Source: JBDRLV01 sp043812755
GTDB lineage: Bacteria; Patescibacteriota; Patescibacteriia; UBA9934; GWF2-40-263
Direction: 5' to 3'
Length of the DNA stretch: 11,722 nt
Assembly (NCBI GenBank): GCA_043812755.1
Contig: JBDRLV010000084.1
Coordinates: 1-11,722 of the forward strand
This document shows positions 11,307 to 11,722 of the stretch, in pieces (the first letter of the stretch is position 1; every line of letters starts with the position of its first letter). Below the pieces are notes generated by a model. It saw only the letters and a program-made list of their open reading frames with translations, searched no databases and had not been told where the DNA came from. The position numbers were made by a program, and so were the translations under genes.

Positions 11307-11722
11307 ATGCAAAAACCAACGATTTATATAGGTGCTGACCATGCTGGGTGGGAGCTCAAAGAAGGAATTGAAAATTACTTAAAAAACGAAGGATATGCAG
11401 TTGTTGATATGGGCAATGAAAATCTTGTTAACGAAGATGATTACCCAGATTTTGGGTACGCTGTTGCAAAAAGGGTTGTTACTGACGAAAACTCACGCGG
11501 AATTTCGCTTTGCGGAAATGCGCAAGGAATCTGCATTGTATCAAACAAAGTTAAAGGAATCCGCGCTGCAACAGGCTTTAATAAGGAAGTAGCACAGACG
11601 AGCAGAACAGACGACAACAGTAATATATTGTGTTTGCCAGGACACCACATGGAACTTGATGAAGCAAAAGAAATAGTACACACATGGCTCAATACAAACT
11701 TTGCAGGAGAAGACCGCCACAA
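11307..11722 (+). CDS. rpiB: RpiB/LacA/LacB-family sugar-phosphate isomerase, 3' end cut by the window
   Basis: The family interconverts ribose-5-phosphate and ribulose-5-phosphate (or related sugar phosphates) in the pentose phosphate pathway. Visible signatures: GADHAGWELK (9-18) with the substrate-binding Asp-His, DYPDFGYAVAKRV, SLCGNAQGICIVSNKVKGIRAA and NILCLPGHHM. The cysteine of the CG motif, the usual base, is present, but the common CGTGxG reads CGNAQG. The segment that usually has HN in RxHNDAN reads TDDNSN. Such changes occur in some lineages and could shift substrate preference. At least 138 residues are present, nearly the full family length (about 140-150). The start ATG 11307 has no SD and a leader made of heptad repeats. 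Confidence 0.9.
   Translation, partial: MQKPTIYIGADHAGWELKEGIENYLKNEGYAVVDMGNENLVNEDDYPDFGYAVAKRVVTDENSRGISLCGNAQGICIVSNKVKGIRAATGFNKEVAQTSRTDDNSNILCLPGHHMELDEAKEIVHTWLNTNFAGEDRH

Noticed and set aside
1..11722. CRISPR array or other regular direct-repeat array
   Set aside because: The only periodic repeats are the 7-bp units at 11131-11299; no spaced repeats of CRISPR size and no cas genes.

Overview
The window reads like a slowly evolving stretch of an AT-rich bacterial genome, most probably a Patescibacteria/CPR member. This is inferred from the IleS2-type isoleucyl-tRNA synthetase, the TrmB-like regulator, near-leaderless housekeeping genes without Shine-Dalgarno (SD) sites, and several dispersed hairpin repeats. 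No taxonomic marker such as rRNA is present. For a CPR genome it is strikingly gene-poor: only six convincing protein genes, while about half of the window is non-coding, more GC-rich than the flanking genes and full of hairpins.

Layout. 1-1240: a short MITE-like hairpin, a structured non-coding tract, and a small minus-strand RNA (about 1203 to 1016) with a strong promoter and terminator. 1333-3001: a DHH-family protein (minus) and an unrecognised 170-aa protein (plus). 3019-3697: tmRNA (ssrA, minus), 473 nt long. It carries a 130-nt palindromic insert; without it the RNA is 343 nt, a normal size. 3698-4240: structured, unassigned. 4242-4669: a second minus-strand structured RNA with promoter and terminator. 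4778-5730: a transcript, divergent from that RNA, encoding a predicted secreted 182-aa protein. 5902-6642: a TrmB-family regulator (minus), divergent from a roughly 630-nt structured RNA (6747-7375). 7424-7571: a small RNA of about 110 nt. 7587-8083: another transcript with two possible small overlapping ORFs and much structure. 8239-11118: ileS (minus). 11307-end: a partial rpiB-like gene.

Two unifying observations stand out. First, six transcripts share one promoter design: perfect TTGACA, a 17-bp spacer, and a TGN extended -10 with TA at its start and T at its end. The protein genes instead use AT-rich -10 boxes with little or no leader. Second, a family of palindromic elements (3069-3221, 5779-5905, and inside tmRNA at 3335-3464) shares a core whose stems appear to covary. 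This looks like a mobile or amplified structured element that has entered tmRNA without disrupting the tag ORF or the tRNA-like domain.

The functions of the non-tmRNA transcripts are unknown. I looked for RNase P, SRP and 6S signatures and did not find convincing ones.
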